Source of the DNA: Xanthomonas rydalmerensis
GTDB lineage: Bacteria > Pseudomonadota > Gammaproteobacteria > Xanthomonadales > Xanthomonadaceae
Length of the DNA stretch: 64,000 bases
Assembly: GCF_033170385.1 (NCBI RefSeq)
Contig: NZ_CP126170.1
Span: 3,124,001-3,188,000 of the forward strand
Direction: 5' to 3'
A program made the position numbers and the translations under genes. The stretch's first letter is position 1, and every line of letters starts with the position of its first letter. The notes below the pieces were generated by a model. The model did not search any database. It had not been told where the DNA came from and saw only the letters and a program-made list of their open reading frames with translations. Positions 44,101 through 53,867 of this stretch are shown piece by piece.

Positions 44101-44772
44101 CCCGATGCGCAGAAGCGCCTGGACGCCATCGCCTCGATGGACGAACTGGGTGCCGGCTTCACCCTGGCCACGCACGACCTGGAGATCCGCGGTGCCGGCG
44201 AACTGCTCGGCGAGGACCAGAGCGGGCAGATGGCCGAGGTCGGCTTCAGCCTGTACACCGAACTGCTGGAACGCGCGGTGCGCAGCATCCGCCAGGGCAA
44301 GCTGCCGGACCTGGACGCCGGCGAGGAAGCGCGCGGTGCCGAGGTGGAACTGCATGTGCCTGCGCTGATCCCCGACGATTACCTGCCCGACGTGCACACG
44401 CGCCTGACCCTGTACAAGCGCATTTCCAGCGCCCGCGACAGCGACGGTTTGCGCGAACTGCAGGTGGAGATGATCGACCGCTTCGGCCTGCTGCCGGATC
44501 CGGTGAAGCACCTGTTCGCGATCGCCGAGCTGAAGCTGCAGGCCAACGCGCTGGGCATCCGCAAGCTGGAACTGGGCGAACACGGCGGGCGCCTGGTGTT
44601 CGAGGCCAAGCCCAACGTGGATCCGATGACCATCATCCAGATGATCCAGAAGCAGCCCAAGCTGTACGCGATGGATGGCCCGGACAAGCTGAAGCTCAAG
44701 CTGCCGCTGCCGGAAGCGGCCGATCGCTTCAACGCCGCGCGCGGCCTGCTGACCGCGCTGTCGCCACGCTGA
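41116..44772 (+). CDS. mfd: Transcription-repair coupling factor with repeat-derived insertion
   Basis: This 1218-residue translocase removes stalled RNA polymerase and recruits UvrA to lesions. N-terminal UvrB-like modules (VVPFPDWETLPYDQFSPHPDIVSQRL), the RNA-polymerase-interacting domain (HEDHGVGRYRGLIVLDAGG), the RecG-like motor with Walker A CGDVGFGKTEVA and DEEQRFG, and the C-terminal TRCF domain are all present. Compared with the usual 1150-1160 residues it carries about 57 extra residues, roughly Leu434 to Leu490, encoded by a palindromic element inserted in frame. The insert lies before the polymerase-binding module in a region that seems to tolerate length change, so the protein may still work. 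Confidence 0.95.
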   Translation: MPPLSFPVPPLPRSGQLRAHWRAPASSTALAWHIACAAAAHRGPLLVVARDNQSAHQLEADLHSLIGDDPGLPVVPFPDWETLPYDQFSPHPDIVSQRLAALHRLPTLTQGIVVVPVQTLMQRVAPLRYIVGGSFDLRVGQRLDLDAEKRRLESAGYRNVPQVMDPGDFAVRGGLLDVYPMGTEAPLRIELLDEDIDSIRAFDPESQRSLDHVQAVHMLPGREVPMDDVSVERVLTALRERFDVDTRRSALYQDLKAGLAPSGIEYYLPLFFQDSRGSSARETTATLFDYLGEHVLPLIAPGVGAAADAFWAQTQARYEQRRHDVERPLLAPEELYQAPDVLRERLNGLPRIDVWAADHPRIDEAQALGDQPLPPLPVAAKDAAPGAALKSFLDHYPGRVLIAADSPGRREALLEVLAAAELKPEVLPNFSAFLPSPTGRRWREAPDEGTARARSGTKKAGSSATSTAAQTNSTSGRTLTPTPLPEGEGLSAARFAIAVAPLDDGFALEAPRIAVLTERQLFPERASQPRRSRRVGREPEAIIRDLGELSEGAPIVHEDHGVGRYRGLIVLDAGGMPGEFLEIEYAKGDRLYVPVAQLHLISRYSGASAETAPLHSLGGEQWTKAKRKAAEKVRDVAAELLEIQARRQARAGLALQVDRAMYEPFAAGFPFEETPDQLAAIDATLRDLASSQPMDRVVCGDVGFGKTEVAVRAAFAAASAGKQVAVLVPTTLLAEQHYRNFRDRFADYPLRVEVLSRFKSSKEIKAELEKVASGGIDVIVGTHRLLQPDVKFKDLGLVIVDEEQRFGVRQKEALKALRANVHLLTLTATPIPRTLNMAMAGLRDLSIIATPPPNRLAVQTFVTQWDNALLREAFQRELARGGQLYFLHNDVESIGRMQRELSELVPEARIGIAHGQMPERELEKVMLDFQKQRFNVLLSTTIIESGIDIPNANTIVINRADRFGLAQLHQLRGRVGRSHHRAYAYLLVPDRRSITPDAQKRLDAIASMDELGAGFTLATHDLEIRGAGELLGEDQSGQMAEVGFSLYTELLERAVRSIRQGKLPDLDAGEEARGAEVELHVPALIPDDYLPDVHTRLTLYKRISSARDSDGLRELQVEMIDRFGLLPDPVKHLFAIAELKLQANALGIRKLELGEHGGRLVFEAKPNVDPMTIIQMIQKQPKLYAMDGPDKLKLKLPLPEAADRFNAARGLLTALSPR
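42415..42588 (+). repeat. Palindromic element inserted in frame in mfd
   Basis: One end has CCTTCTCCC-ACC-GGGAGAAGG followed by GGATGAGGGTAC; the other has GTACCCTCACCCCAACCC then CCCTCTCCCGGAGGGAGAGG. The two ends are inverted relative to each other and share parts with the intergenic element at 29590-29684. The encoded residues include LPSPTGRRWREAPDEG and LTPTPLPEGEG. The reading frame of mfd stays open across the whole element. Confidence 0.85.
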
Positions 44773-44774
44773 GC

Positions 44775-44798
44775 GACGCGGGCAATCCTGCCCGCGTC
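44775..44798 (+). terminator. Hairpin downstream of mfd
   Basis: A perfect 10-bp stem with ATCC loop begins three bases after the mfd stop codon. The lack of a T run lowers confidence in intrinsic termination. Confidence 0.45.
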
Positions 44799-44992
44799 TG
44801 CGCGCACGCCACCGTGGGCTTATGTCCACGGTCGCCCACTCGTCCCGTCCTGACAAGCCGCCGCCACACGCGGTGGCGTAAGGCGCGCGCCTACCCTCGC
44901 TGACCACCCCACGCAACCGGGTCTTCATGTGAAGACGGCCGTTGCGCCTGCGTGTCGCGCAGCTTTTTGACGCCTTCACACGCTGCCGCGAT

Positions 44993-45008
44993 TGGCACGG
45001 CACGTGCA
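44993..45008 (+). promoter_or_regulatory. Candidate sigma-54 promoter of the chemotaxis operon
   Basis: TGGCACGGCACGTGCA has GG and GC exactly 10 bases apart and matches TGGCACG in the -24 element; the -12 element has GTGC instead of TTGC. It lies about 215 bases before the first gene. Flagellar and chemotaxis genes in xanthomonads are often RpoN-dependent, so the site is plausible. Confidence 0.55.
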
Positions 45009-45221
45009 ACGACTTGGGAACCTGCCCCAATCGGCACGGTTATGGGATGCGCGTCCTGGCATGGATCTGAACCACTCAGGCCCGTGTCCGGCATGCGAGA
45101 CAAATGCGTCACTCAACCTAAATATTTCCTGACCGCGCCGATATCGCTGGTACCGAAGCCTACACATGCCCTTCACGGCGTGCCGCCGGCTTTCCATTTG
45201 CCCTACTGCCGGAGACCCGCC

Positions 45222-45542
45222 ATGCGTTCGACGCCCCCCGATGAACAGGATTCGCCGCTGCAGTTGAGCGTGGACGGCGACATGACCATCCGCCGCGCGG
45301 CCGAACTGAAGCCGCTGCTGCTGCCCGCGCTGGAGCATCCCGGCGGCCTACGCCTGCAGTTGCAGGCGGTGGCCGACATCGACGCCACCGGCGTGCAGTT
45401 GCTGCTGGCCACCCAGGCCGCGCTGCGCGCCCTGGGGCGACCCTTGCAGCTGGAGGGCTGCAGCAAGGCGGTCGGCGACGCGCTGGACCTGCTCGGCCTG
45501 GGCGACGCGTTCGAGCGCGTCGGCGACGACACTCTTCACTAA
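45222..45542 (+). CDS. STAS-domain protein at the head of the chemotaxis operon
   Basis: This 106-residue protein consists of a single STAS domain: LQLSVDGDMTIRRAAELKPLLLPAL, LQLQAVADIDATGVQLLLATQAALRALGRPLQLEGCS, and a C-terminal VGDALDLLGLGDAFERV. The position where anti-sigma-factor antagonists carry a phosphorylatable Ser/Thr is occupied by Thr in DATGVQ. It precedes cheA by 13 bases, so it is likely cotranscribed and may act as a small switch or scaffold in this pathway. Its partner kinase or phosphatase is not in the window. The ATG at 45222 has GGAG upstream. Confidence 0.82.
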   Translation: MRSTPPDEQDSPLQLSVDGDMTIRRAAELKPLLLPALEHPGGLRLQLQAVADIDATGVQLLLATQAALRALGRPLQLEGCSKAVGDALDLLGLGDAFERVGDDTLH

Positions 45543-45555
45543 TCGGCAGCACGAC

Positions 45556-47652
45556 ATGAACATGGATCAATTGCTGCAGACCTTCATCGCCGAGAGCCGC
45601 GACCTGCTCGAGGACATGGAACGCAATCTGCTGGAAGCCGAGCGCGGCGAAGCCGGTCCCGACGCGGTCAACGCGATCTTCCGGGGCGCCCACACCATCA
45701 AGGGCTCCGGCGGCCTGTTCGACCTGGCGCAGCTGGTCGGCTTCACCCACGTGGTGGAGAGCGTGCTGGACCTGGTGCGCGAGCACGCCGTCGCGCTGGA
45801 TTCGGACTTGATCCAATTGATGCTGGCCTGCTGCGACCACATCCGCGCGCTGGTGGAAGCCGCCGCCGGCGCCGAGGCCGACGAAGCCACGCTGGCCGCC
45901 GAGGGCGCGCCGCTGCTGGAACGGCTGCAGACCTACCTGCAACCTGCCGCTGCGCCGGCCGCCACGACGGGCGCCGCCACGGCAACGCCGGCAGTGCCGG
46001 CCGCGCCCGCGCATACCGGCTACTGGCGGATCTCGCTGCAGCTGTTCGCCGATGCGCTGCGCTTCGGCAATTCGCCGCTGCACCTGATCCGCTGCCTGCG
46101 CAGCCTGGGCACGCTGGAAGCGGTGCGCACCCACCACGAGCGCGTGCCGGCGCTGCCGGAGCTGGATCCGGAGGCCTGCTACCTGGGCTTCGACATCCTG
46201 TTGCGCAGCGACGCGCAGCAGGCCGCGATCGAGGACATCTTCGAATTCGTGCGCGACGACTGCGACCTGCAGGTGCTGGCGGTGGAGCCGAACGGCGATG
46301 CCGCCAACCTGGATCTGCCGCTGCTGGTGGCCGAAGCCGGCAGCCAGGCCAGCGCCGACGATTTCGCCGGATTCGAGAGCGCCAGCGCCCCGGTGGAGGC
46401 GCCAGTTGCGGCCGCAGCGGCCATGGCCGGCGCGCCGGCCGCGGCAGCGCCCACCGCTGCCAGCGCCGGCACGGCCAAGGCCGCGGGCGCACGCGGCGAA
46501 GGCGGCTCGATCCGCGTCGACGCCGACAAGCTCGACCGCATGATCGACCTGGTCGGCGAATTGATCATCGCCGTCGCCAGCACCGGCGCCAACGCGCAGC
46601 GCACCGGCGATGCGCAGTTGCTGGAATCCACCTCGATCCTCGCCGGGCTGGTCGAGGAAGTGCGCGAAAGCGCGCTGCAACTGCGCATGGTCAAGATCGG
46701 CGGCACCTTCAGCCGCTTCCACCGCGTGGTCCACGACGTCGCCCGCGAACTGGGCAAGGACATCGTGCTGGTGGTCAACGGCGAGGACACCGAGCTGGAC
46801 AAGTCGGTGGTGGAGAAGATCGCCGATCCGCTGACCCACCTGGTGCGCAACGCCATGGACCACGGCATCGAACCGGCCGAGGTGCGCCAGGCGCGCGGCA
46901 AGCCGGTGCGCGGCACGGTGCGGCTCAACGCCTTCCACGATTCCGGCAGCATCGTCATCCAGATCAGCGACGACGGCGGCGGCCTCAACCGCGACCGCAT
47001 CCTGGCCAAGGCGCTGGAACGCGGCCTGATCGAACCCGGCCGTCTGCTCTCCGACCGCGAAGTGTTCGCGCTGATCTTCGAGCCGGGCTTCTCCACCGCC
47101 GAAAAGGTCACCAACCTGTCCGGCCGCGGCGTCGGCATGGACGTGGTCAAGCGCAACATCGCCGCGCTGCGCGGCAGCGTGGACATCAGCAGCCAGCAGG
47201 ACGTCGGCACCACCATCTCGGTGCGGCTGCCGCTGACCCTGGCAATCATCAACGGCTTCCAGGTCGGGGTCGGCAAGTCGGTGTTCGTGGTGCCGCTGGA
47301 CGTGGTCGAGGAATGCGTGGAGTTCGCGCCGAACTACCAGAGCGAGTACATCGACCTGCGCGGCAACGTACTGCCCTACGTGCGCCTGCGTTCGCTGTTC
47401 GCCATCGCCGGCGCGCCGCCGGCGCGCGAGAGCATCGTGGTGATCCGCCAGGGCGCGCAGCGTTTCGGCCTGGTGGTCGACACCCTGCTCGGCGAGTGGC
47501 AGACCGTGATCAAGCCGCTCTCCAAGGTCTTCGCCCAGGTCAAGGGCATCAGCGGCTCCAGCATCCTCGGCAGCGGCGGAGTCGCGCTGATCCTGGACGT
47601 GCCGTCGCTGCTCGGTCAGTTGCAACCCGGCACCGAATCGCTGGCGGCCTGA
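45556..47652 (+). CDS. cheA: Chemotaxis histidine kinase CheA
   Basis: This 698-residue kinase has an N-terminal Hpt domain with phosphorylatable His46 in FRGAHTIKGSGG, an Ala/Pro-rich linker followed by a second structured region (YWRISLQLFADALRFGNSPLHLIRCLRSLG), the dimerisation domain (IRVDADKLDRMIDLVGELIIA), ATPase boxes (HLVRNAMDHGIE, ISDDGGGLNRDRI, GRGVGMDVVKRNI) and a C-terminal CheW-like domain. It phosphorylates CheY/CheB-type receivers in response to the receptors encoded next to it. The region between Hpt and dimerisation domain departs from the standard CheY-binding P2 and resembles that of CheA proteins from the non-enteric 'alternative' clusters. Confidence 0.93.
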   Translation: MNMDQLLQTFIAESRDLLEDMERNLLEAERGEAGPDAVNAIFRGAHTIKGSGGLFDLAQLVGFTHVVESVLDLVREHAVALDSDLIQLMLACCDHIRALVEAAAGAEADEATLAAEGAPLLERLQTYLQPAAAPAATTGAATATPAVPAAPAHTGYWRISLQLFADALRFGNSPLHLIRCLRSLGTLEAVRTHHERVPALPELDPEACYLGFDILLRSDAQQAAIEDIFEFVRDDCDLQVLAVEPNGDAANLDLPLLVAEAGSQASADDFAGFESASAPVEAPVAAAAAMAGAPAAAAPTAASAGTAKAAGARGEGGSIRVDADKLDRMIDLVGELIIAVASTGANAQRTGDAQLLESTSILAGLVEEVRESALQLRMVKIGGTFSRFHRVVHDVARELGKDIVLVVNGEDTELDKSVVEKIADPLTHLVRNAMDHGIEPAEVRQARGKPVRGTVRLNAFHDSGSIVIQISDDGGGLNRDRILAKALERGLIEPGRLLSDREVFALIFEPGFSTAEKVTNLSGRGVGMDVVKRNIAALRGSVDISSQQDVGTTISVRLPLTLAIINGFQVGVGKSVFVVPLDVVEECVEFAPNYQSEYIDLRGNVLPYVRLRSLFAIAGAPPARESIVVIRQGAQRFGLVVDTLLGEWQTVIKPLSKVFAQVKGISGSSILGSGGVALILDVPSLLGQLQPGTESLAA

Positions 47653-47709
47653 GCCGCCGCCATGCCCGCCATCATCCCTCTGCCGTACCCTCTTTCAGGA
47701 ATCGCAGTC

Positions 47710-49848
47710 ATGTCCCAGAACCGGACGCGCCTTATCACACTACCGACGGCCGCCATCGCCGCCGTCGTCCTGCCCGCCGCCGCGGCCGTCGCAGCGGTGG
47801 CGCTGCCGCTGAGCGGCGCCCTTGCATGGACCCTGATCGCCGTGGCCACGCTGGTCGCCGCCGCGCTGCTTGGCCGCGGCGTACGCGCGGCACAGCACGC
47901 AGCCGCCGCCGCGCAGCGCGAACTGGAGCTGGCCCGCACCGGCCTGCAGGCGCTGGCGCAGGGCGAACTGGACCGCGTGGACGCGGTGGCCGGCGGCAGC
48001 GAGATCGGCCAGGCCCTGCTCGCCGCGCGACAGCCGCTGCGGCAACTGCAGGCCGACATCGCCCACATGACCAGCGCGCACGCCGCCGGCGACTGCGACG
48101 TGATGCTGGATGCGGCGCAGGCCAGCGGCGCCTACCGGACCGTGGCCGGCGACCTCAACCAACTGGTCGGCGCCCACATCGGCGTGTGCAAGCAGGCGAT
48201 CGACTGCGTGGGCGAATTCGGCCGCGGCAACTTCGCCGCGCCGCTGGCCGCGTTCCCGGGCAAGAAGGCCTACATCAACGACACCATCGAGCAGGTGCGG
48301 CGCAACATGCTCGGCCTGATCGCCGAGATGCGCCGCGTCTCCGAGCAGCACGAAGCCGGCGAGATCGACGCCAGCATCGACAGCGCGCACTTCCAGGGCG
48401 ACTTCCGCAGCATGGCCGACGGCATCAACGGCATGGTCGGCAGCCACATCGCGGTGAAGAAACAGGCGTTGGGCGTGGTCGCCGAGTTCGGCCGCGGCAA
48501 TTTCGACGCGGGCATGCCGCAGCTGCCCGGCAAGAAGGCCTTCATCAACGAGACCCTCGAGCAGGTGCGCGGCAACTTCAAGCGCCTGATCGGCGAGATC
48601 GCGCGCATGTCCGAGGAGCACGACCGGGGCGAGATCGACGTGCAGATCGACTGCGCGCACCTGGACGGACAGTTCTGCGCCATCGGCAAGGCCATCAACC
48701 GCATGGTCGCCGCGCACATCGCGGTCAAGAAGCAGGCGCTGGGCGTGGTCGCCGAGTTCGGCCGCGGCAACTTCGACGCGCCGATGCCGCAACTGCCCGG
48801 CAAGAAGGCGTTCATCAACGAGATCATCGAGCAGACCCGCGGCAATCTGCGCAGCGTCGGCGACGTGATCAAGGTGATGGGCGCGATGGCCGAGGGCGAT
48901 CTCAGCCGCCAGGTGCAGGGGCACTACGAGGGCGCCTTCGCCGACATGCAGCGCTATGTCAACGCCACCATCGACAAGCTCACCGGCATCGTCAACGAGG
49001 TCAACGGCAACGCCGTCACCCTGGCCAGCGCCGCCGAGGAACTGTCGGCGACCGCGCAGTCGCTGAGTCAGGCGGCCAGCGAACAGGCCGCCGGCGTGGA
49101 GGAGACCAGCGCCTCGCTGGAGCAGATGACCGGCTCGATCGCGCAGAACGCGGAAAACGCCAAGATCACCGACGGCATGGCCAGCAAGGCCTCGCGCGAG
49201 GCCGCCGAGAGCGGCGAGGCGGTGCGTGCCACCGTCTCCGCGATGAAGGAGATCGCACGCAAGATCAGCATCATCGACGACATCGCCTACCAGACCAACC
49301 TGCTGGCGCTGAACGCGGCGATCGAAGCGGCGCGTGCCGGCGAACACGGCAAGGGTTTCGCCGTGGTCGCCGCGGAAGTGCGCAAGCTGGCCGAACGCAG
49401 CCAAGTGGCGGCGCAGGAGATCGGCCAGGTCGCCGGCACCAGCGTGAACCTGGCCGAGACCACCGGGCGCCTGCTCGGCGAGATGGAGCCGTCGATCCGT
49501 CGCACCTCCGACCTGGTGCAGGAAATCACCGCCGCCTCCGAGGAACAGAGCACCGGCGTGGGCCAGATCAACGCCGCGGTGGTTCAGCTCAGCCAGACAA
49601 CACAGCAATCTGCTGCCAACGCTGAAGAATTGGCCGCCACGGCCGAAGAAATGAGTAGCCAGGCCGAACAGTTGCAAACGCTCATGAGTTTCTTCACCAC
49701 CGGCACCACCACCACTGCGGCGCAGGCCTCGCAACCGCGACGTCTGCCGACGCCGATGCAGCGCGCGCCCCGCTCGCGCAGCTTCGGCGGCCCCGCTGCC
49801 ACGGCCCAGGCCGCACGTTTGGAAGAAGCCGCGTTCGTCTCGTTCTGA
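47710..49848 (+). CDS. Methyl-accepting chemotaxis protein with three 90-residue repeats
   Basis: This 712-residue receptor has two close membrane helices (residues 11-35 and 39-56), so it lacks a periplasmic ligand-binding domain. Residues 154-420 consist of three tandem HAMP-like units with an exact 90-residue spacing, each with [V/A]EFGRGNF, PGKKA[FY]IN and, in the first two, SE.H..GEID. The signalling domain has the hairpin tip [36 protein letters not shown]. The C-terminus is EEAAFVSF, which fits the aromatic-x-x-Phe pattern of CheR-docking pentapeptides. It probably senses an internal or membrane-linked signal. The start at 47710 is the first ATG giving the membrane anchor. Confidence 0.9.
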   Translation: MSQNRTRLITLPTAAIAAVVLPAAAAVAAVALPLSGALAWTLIAVATLVAAALLGRGVRAAQHAAAAAQRELELARTGLQALAQGELDRVDAVAGGSEIGQALLAARQPLRQLQADIAHMTSAHAAGDCDVMLDAAQASGAYRTVAGDLNQLVGAHIGVCKQAIDCVGEFGRGNFAAPLAAFPGKKAYINDTIEQVRRNMLGLIAEMRRVSEQHEAGEIDASIDSAHFQGDFRSMADGINGMVGSHIAVKKQALGVVAEFGRGNFDAGMPQLPGKKAFINETLEQVRGNFKRLIGEIARMSEEHDRGEIDVQIDCAHLDGQFCAIGKAINRMVAAHIAVKKQALGVVAEFGRGNFDAPMPQLPGKKAFINEIIEQTRGNLRSVGDVIKVMGAMAEGDLSRQVQGHYEGAFADMQRYVNATIDKLTGIVNEVNGNAVTLASAAEELSATAQSLSQAASEQAAGVEETSASLEQMTGSIAQNAENAKITDGMASKASREAAESGEAVRATVSAMKEIARKISIIDDIAYQTNLLALNAAIEAARAGEHGKGFAVVAAEVRKLAERSQVAAQEIGQVAGTSVNLAETTGRLLGEMEPSIRRTSDLVQEITAASEEQSTGVGQINAAVVQLSQTTQQSAANAEELAATAEEMSSQAEQLQTLMSFFTTGTTTTAAQASQPRRLPTPMQRAPRSRSFGGPAATAQAARLEEAAFVSF

Positions 49849-49906
49849 CCCTCTCCGCACCGGCCGGCAGGCCGATGCATCTCTACTCCGCACAAGGTAC
49901 TTCGGC

Positions 49907-51898
49907 ATGTCCAACTCCCTTTCGCTGTCCTCCAAGCTGTGGACCGGTTCGGCCATCGCCGTCGCGCTGCCCTTGGCCGCCGCCGCGTGCGGGTTCGCCC
50001 TCGGCCTGCCCGCCGGCCAGACCCTGGCGCTGAGCATCGGCGCCACGGTGCTCGCCGCTGCGGTGCTGGCCTATATCGTCCATGCCATTACCCGCTCGCT
50101 GCGCATCGCCACCACTACCCTGGCGCGTTTTGCCAACGGCAATTTCGAGGTGGTGATGCCGACCGTACGCAACGATCAGGCCTGCGAGATCTTGCTGGCG
50201 CTGCGCCAGGTGCAGACCGGCGTGCGCCAGATCAACGACGAGATCGTGCGCATGTCGCGCGAGCACGACGCCGGCGACATCGACGTGGTGATCGAGAGCC
50301 ACCGCTTCGACGGCGAGTTCAGGATCATCGCCGAGGGCATCAACCGCATGGTCGGCGACCACATCGCTACCAAGAAGAAGGCGCTGGGCTGCGTGGCCGA
50401 GTTCGGCCGCGGCAACTTCGATGCGCCGCTGGAGACGTTCCCGGGCAAGAAGATCTTCATCAACGAGATCGTCGAGCAGGTGCGTCGCAACATGCAGGGG
50501 CTGATCGCGCAGATGAAGCACATGTCCGCGCAGCACGATGCCGGCGACATCGACGTGGTGATCGAGAGCCACCGCTTCGAAGGCGACTTCCGCAGCATGG
50601 CCGACGGCATCAACCGCATGGTCGGCGACCACATCGCCACCAAGAAGAAGGCGATGACCTGCATCGCCGAATTCGGTCGCGGCAATTTCGACGCGCCGCT
50701 GGAAACCTTCCCGGGCAAGAAGGTGTTCATCAGCGACACCGTCGAACAGGTGCGTGCCAACCTGCGCGCGCTGATCCGCGACACCAGCCTGCTCGTCGAC
50801 GCGGCCGCGGCCGGACGCCTGGACGTGCGTGCCGATGGTAGCCTGCACCAAGGCGACTTCCGTCGCATCGTCGACGGCGTCAACCTGACCCTGGACACCG
50901 TGATCGGTCCGCTGAACGAGGCCGGCGCCGTGCTCAAGGCGATCGAAGCCGGCGACCTGACCCGCGTGGCGGACGTGCAGGGCCAGGGCCAGTTGAAGGA
51001 ACTGTGCGACAGCGTCAATGCCACCGTCGCGCGCCTGGCGCAGGTGGTCAGCGAGGTCAACATCAACGCCGACGCCCTGGCCAGCGCCTCCGAGCAGGTG
51101 AGCGCCACCGCGCAGTCGCTGAGCCAGGCGGCCAGCGAGCAGGCCGCTGGCGTGGAAGAGACCAGCGCCTCGCTGGAGCAGATGACCGCCTCCATCGCGC
51201 AGAACACCGAGAACGCCAAGGTCACCGACAGCATGGCCGCCAAGGCCGCCCGCGAAGCCAACGAAGGCGGCGACGCGGTGCGCTCGACCGTGACCGCGAT
51301 GAAGCAGATCGCGCAGAAGATCGGCATCATCGACGACATCGCCTACCAGACCAACCTGCTGGCGCTGAACGCGGCGATCGAGGCCGCGCGTGCCGGCGAG
51401 CACGGCAAGGGTTTCGCCGTGGTCGCCGCGGAAGTGCGCAAGCTGGCCGAACGCAGCCAGGTGGCGGCGCAGGAGATCGGCCAGGTCGCCGAGTCCAGCG
51501 TGGAGCTGGCCGAGAATGCCGGCAAGTTGCTGGACCAGATGGTGCCCTCGATCCGCCGCACCTCCGACCTGGTGCAGGAGATCACCGCCGCCTCCGAGGA
51601 ACAGACCTCCGGCGTCGGCCAGATCAACGCCGCGGTCGGCCAGCTCAACCAGACCACCCAGCAGGCCGCGGCCAACTCCGAGGAACTGGCGGCCACCGCC
51701 GAGGAAATGAGCGGCCAGGCCGAGCAGTTGCAGCAGTTGATGAGTTTCTTCCGCACCAAGGAGGTCGTGGCGCCGCGGCGCCCGACCGCCGTTTCCGGCA
51801 ATCCGTCGCGCCGGGCGCCGGCGCGCAAGCGTGGGTTCGGTGACGTCGGCCTGGCGCTGGTGCCGGCGCCGGACGAAGCCCACTTCGACACGTTCTGA
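49907..51898 (+). CDS. Methyl-accepting chemotaxis protein with tandem HAMP-like repeats
   Basis: This 663-residue receptor has two N-terminal helices (about 12-34 and 39-62) with only a few residues between them outside, hence no periplasmic sensor. A HAMP region (about 63-110) is followed by two very similar 90-residue repeats ([18 protein letters not shown] ... [26 protein letters not shown] and its copy), then a third diverged HAMP, the methylated helices and the conserved tip [34 protein letters not shown]. It ends DEAHFDTF, like the NWETF CheR tether of enteric receptors. The repeats share 270-bp periodicity with the preceding MCP. Confidence 0.9.
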   Translation: MSNSLSLSSKLWTGSAIAVALPLAAAACGFALGLPAGQTLALSIGATVLAAAVLAYIVHAITRSLRIATTTLARFANGNFEVVMPTVRNDQACEILLALRQVQTGVRQINDEIVRMSREHDAGDIDVVIESHRFDGEFRIIAEGINRMVGDHIATKKKALGCVAEFGRGNFDAPLETFPGKKIFINEIVEQVRRNMQGLIAQMKHMSAQHDAGDIDVVIESHRFEGDFRSMADGINRMVGDHIATKKKAMTCIAEFGRGNFDAPLETFPGKKVFISDTVEQVRANLRALIRDTSLLVDAAAAGRLDVRADGSLHQGDFRRIVDGVNLTLDTVIGPLNEAGAVLKAIEAGDLTRVADVQGQGQLKELCDSVNATVARLAQVVSEVNINADALASASEQVSATAQSLSQAASEQAAGVEETSASLEQMTASIAQNTENAKVTDSMAAKAAREANEGGDAVRSTVTAMKQIAQKIGIIDDIAYQTNLLALNAAIEAARAGEHGKGFAVVAAEVRKLAERSQVAAQEIGQVAESSVELAENAGKLLDQMVPSIRRTSDLVQEITAASEEQTSGVGQINAAVGQLNQTTQQAAANSEELAATAEEMSGQAEQLQQLMSFFRTKEVVAPRRPTAVSGNPSRRAPARKRGFGDVGLALVPAPDEAHFDTF

Positions 51899-51935
51899 TC
51901 TCCAACTTCCACAACATCACATCCAGGGGAACACG

Positions 51936-53864
51936 ATGTTCACGCACATGAAAATCGGCACGCGCATCGGCATCGGCTTCGGCCTGGTGTTGCTGCTGTT
52001 GCTGGGGACCGGCATTTTCGCCACGCTGCAGATGGCCCGGATCAATAGCTCTTCCACCGAGCTGGCCACCAACTGGATGCCCAGCGTGCGCAACGTCGAG
52101 GAGATGAGCGCGAACTTCAACAAGCTGCGCCTGCTTGAGCTGCAGCGGGTCGTCGCCACCAGCCCGGCCGAGATGCAGGACTACGACACGCGCATGATCA
52201 AGACCCTCGAGGCGTTCGAGAGCAACAGGAAGACCTACATCCCGCTGATCTCCTCGCCCGAAGAGCAGGCGCTGTACACGGATTTCGCCAAGAACTTCGA
52301 CCGCTACAGCGAACTGCACAAGCAGGTGCTGGCGCTCAGCGCGCAGGGCAAGTCCCAGGAAGCGATGACGGTGCTGAACGGTGAGCAGCGGCAGATCTTC
52401 CGCAGCACCGCCGAGGCGATCGACAAGCTGGTGGACCTGAACGTCAAGGGCGGCCAGGATGCCAGCGACCGCGGCGACGAACTGTACGCGTCGGCCCGCT
52501 CGCTGATCATCGCCACTATCGTGGTGGCGTTGCTGCTGGGCGCGGTGGTCGCGGTGGTCATCGTGCGCCTGCTCACCCGCCTGCTGGGCGGCGAGCCGGC
52601 CTACGTGGCCGAGATCGCCAACAAGGTGGCGCAGGGTGACCTCAACCTGGAGGTGGCAGTGCGCGCCAACGACACCGGCAGCGCGCTGTATGCGATGCGC
52701 ACCATGGTCGACCGCCTGAAGCTGGTGATCGACGGCCAGCGCCGCGTGGTCGCGGCGGCCAACCGCGGCGACTTCTCCGAGCGCATCGCGCTGGACGGCC
52801 TGGCCGGGTTCCAGCGTGAGATGGGCCAGGGCCTGAACGAGCTGGCGGCCACCACCGGCGGCAGCATCCAGGACGTGGTGCGGGTGATGGGCGGCCTGGC
52901 CGACGGCGACCTGACCCAGAGCATCGACAAGCACTACGACGGTGCCTACGCCGAAATGAAGAACTACATCAACGACACCATCGCGCGCCTGTCGCAGGTG
53001 GTTAGCGAGGTCAACGGCAATGCCGAATCGCTGGCCAGCGCGTCGGAAGAGGTCAGCGCCACCGCGCAGTCGCTGAGCCAGGCGGCCAGCGAACAGGCCG
53101 CCGGCGTGGAAGAGACCAGCGCCTCGCTGGAGCAGATGACCGCGTCGATCTCGCAGAACACCGAAAACGCCAAGATCACCGACGGCATGGCCAGCAAGGC
53201 CTCCAGCCAGGCGCTGGACGGCGGCGAATCGGTGCGCGCGACCGTGCAGGCGATGAAGCAGATCGCACAGAAGATCGGCATCATCGACGACATCGCCTAC
53301 CAGACCAACCTGCTGGCGCTGAACGCGGCGATCGAAGCCGCCCGCGCCGGCGAGCATGGCAAGGGCTTCGCCGTGGTGGCCGCGGAAGTGCGCAAGCTGG
53401 CCGAACGCAGCCAGATCGCGGCGCAGGAGATCGGCGACGTCGCCAGCTCCAGCGTGGAACTGGCCGAGAACGCCGGCAAGCTGCTGGACGAGATGGTGCC
53501 GTCGATCAAGCGTACCTCCGACTTGGTGCAGGAGATCACCGCCGCCTCCGAGGAACAGACCTCCGGCGTCGGCCAGATCAATGCCGCGGTCGGCCAGCTC
53601 AACCAGACCACGCAGCAGGCCGCGTCCAACTCCGAGGAATTGGCCGCCACGGCCGAGGAAATGAGCGCGCAGGCCGAGCAACTGCAGCAGCTGATGAGCT
53701 TCTTCAAGGTGCACGGCACTCCGCCGGTCAGGACCGCGGCGCGCCGTCCTGGCGCCGGCCGCGGCCGCAGCGCGCACACCGGTGCCAAGCCGATCGCCCG
53801 CGTCGCCAACGGCCAGCTGGTCCTGGCCGACTCGCTCGACGAAGCCCACTTCGAAACCTTCTGA
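51936..53864 (+). CDS. Methyl-accepting chemotaxis protein with four-helix-bundle sensor
   Basis: This 642-residue receptor has a membrane helix at residues 10-32, a periplasmic four-helix-bundle sensor (about 33-190; [39 protein letters not shown]) of the 4HB_MCP type, a second helix (about 191-211, [23 protein letters not shown]), a HAMP domain and the standard signalling domain. It ends DEAHFETF, a likely CheR-docking peptide. It starts at 51936 after CAGGGGA. The signalling domain is nearly identical to those of the two upstream MCPs, which allows mixed receptor arrays and recombination. Confidence 0.92.
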   Translation: MFTHMKIGTRIGIGFGLVLLLLLGTGIFATLQMARINSSSTELATNWMPSVRNVEEMSANFNKLRLLELQRVVATSPAEMQDYDTRMIKTLEAFESNRKTYIPLISSPEEQALYTDFAKNFDRYSELHKQVLALSAQGKSQEAMTVLNGEQRQIFRSTAEAIDKLVDLNVKGGQDASDRGDELYASARSLIIATIVVALLLGAVVAVVIVRLLTRLLGGEPAYVAEIANKVAQGDLNLEVAVRANDTGSALYAMRTMVDRLKLVIDGQRRVVAAANRGDFSERIALDGLAGFQREMGQGLNELAATTGGSIQDVVRVMGGLADGDLTQSIDKHYDGAYAEMKNYINDTIARLSQVVSEVNGNAESLASASEEVSATAQSLSQAASEQAAGVEETSASLEQMTASISQNTENAKITDGMASKASSQALDGGESVRATVQAMKQIAQKIGIIDDIAYQTNLLALNAAIEAARAGEHGKGFAVVAAEVRKLAERSQIAAQEIGDVASSSVELAENAGKLLDEMVPSIKRTSDLVQEITAASEEQTSGVGQINAAVGQLNQTTQQAASNSEELAATAEEMSAQAEQLQQLMSFFKVHGTPPVRTAARRPGAGRGRSAHTGAKPIARVANGQLVLADSLDEAHFETF

Positions 53865-53867
53865 GAC

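Larger units (their letters stand above)
44773..45221. other. Intergenic region between mfd and the chemotaxis operon
   Basis: There is no gene in these 449 bases. A hairpin at 44775-44798 (GACGCGGGCA/TGCCCGCGTC, loop ATCC) directly after mfd may end its transcript, though no T run follows. A sigma-54-like promoter lies at 44993-45008. The remainder is probably a long regulatory leader. Confidence 0.6.

Noticed and set aside
47740..50046. 768-codon antisense frame over the MCP genes
   Set aside because: It mirrors the MCP codon bias and repeats; no independent domain, start signal or conservation evidence.
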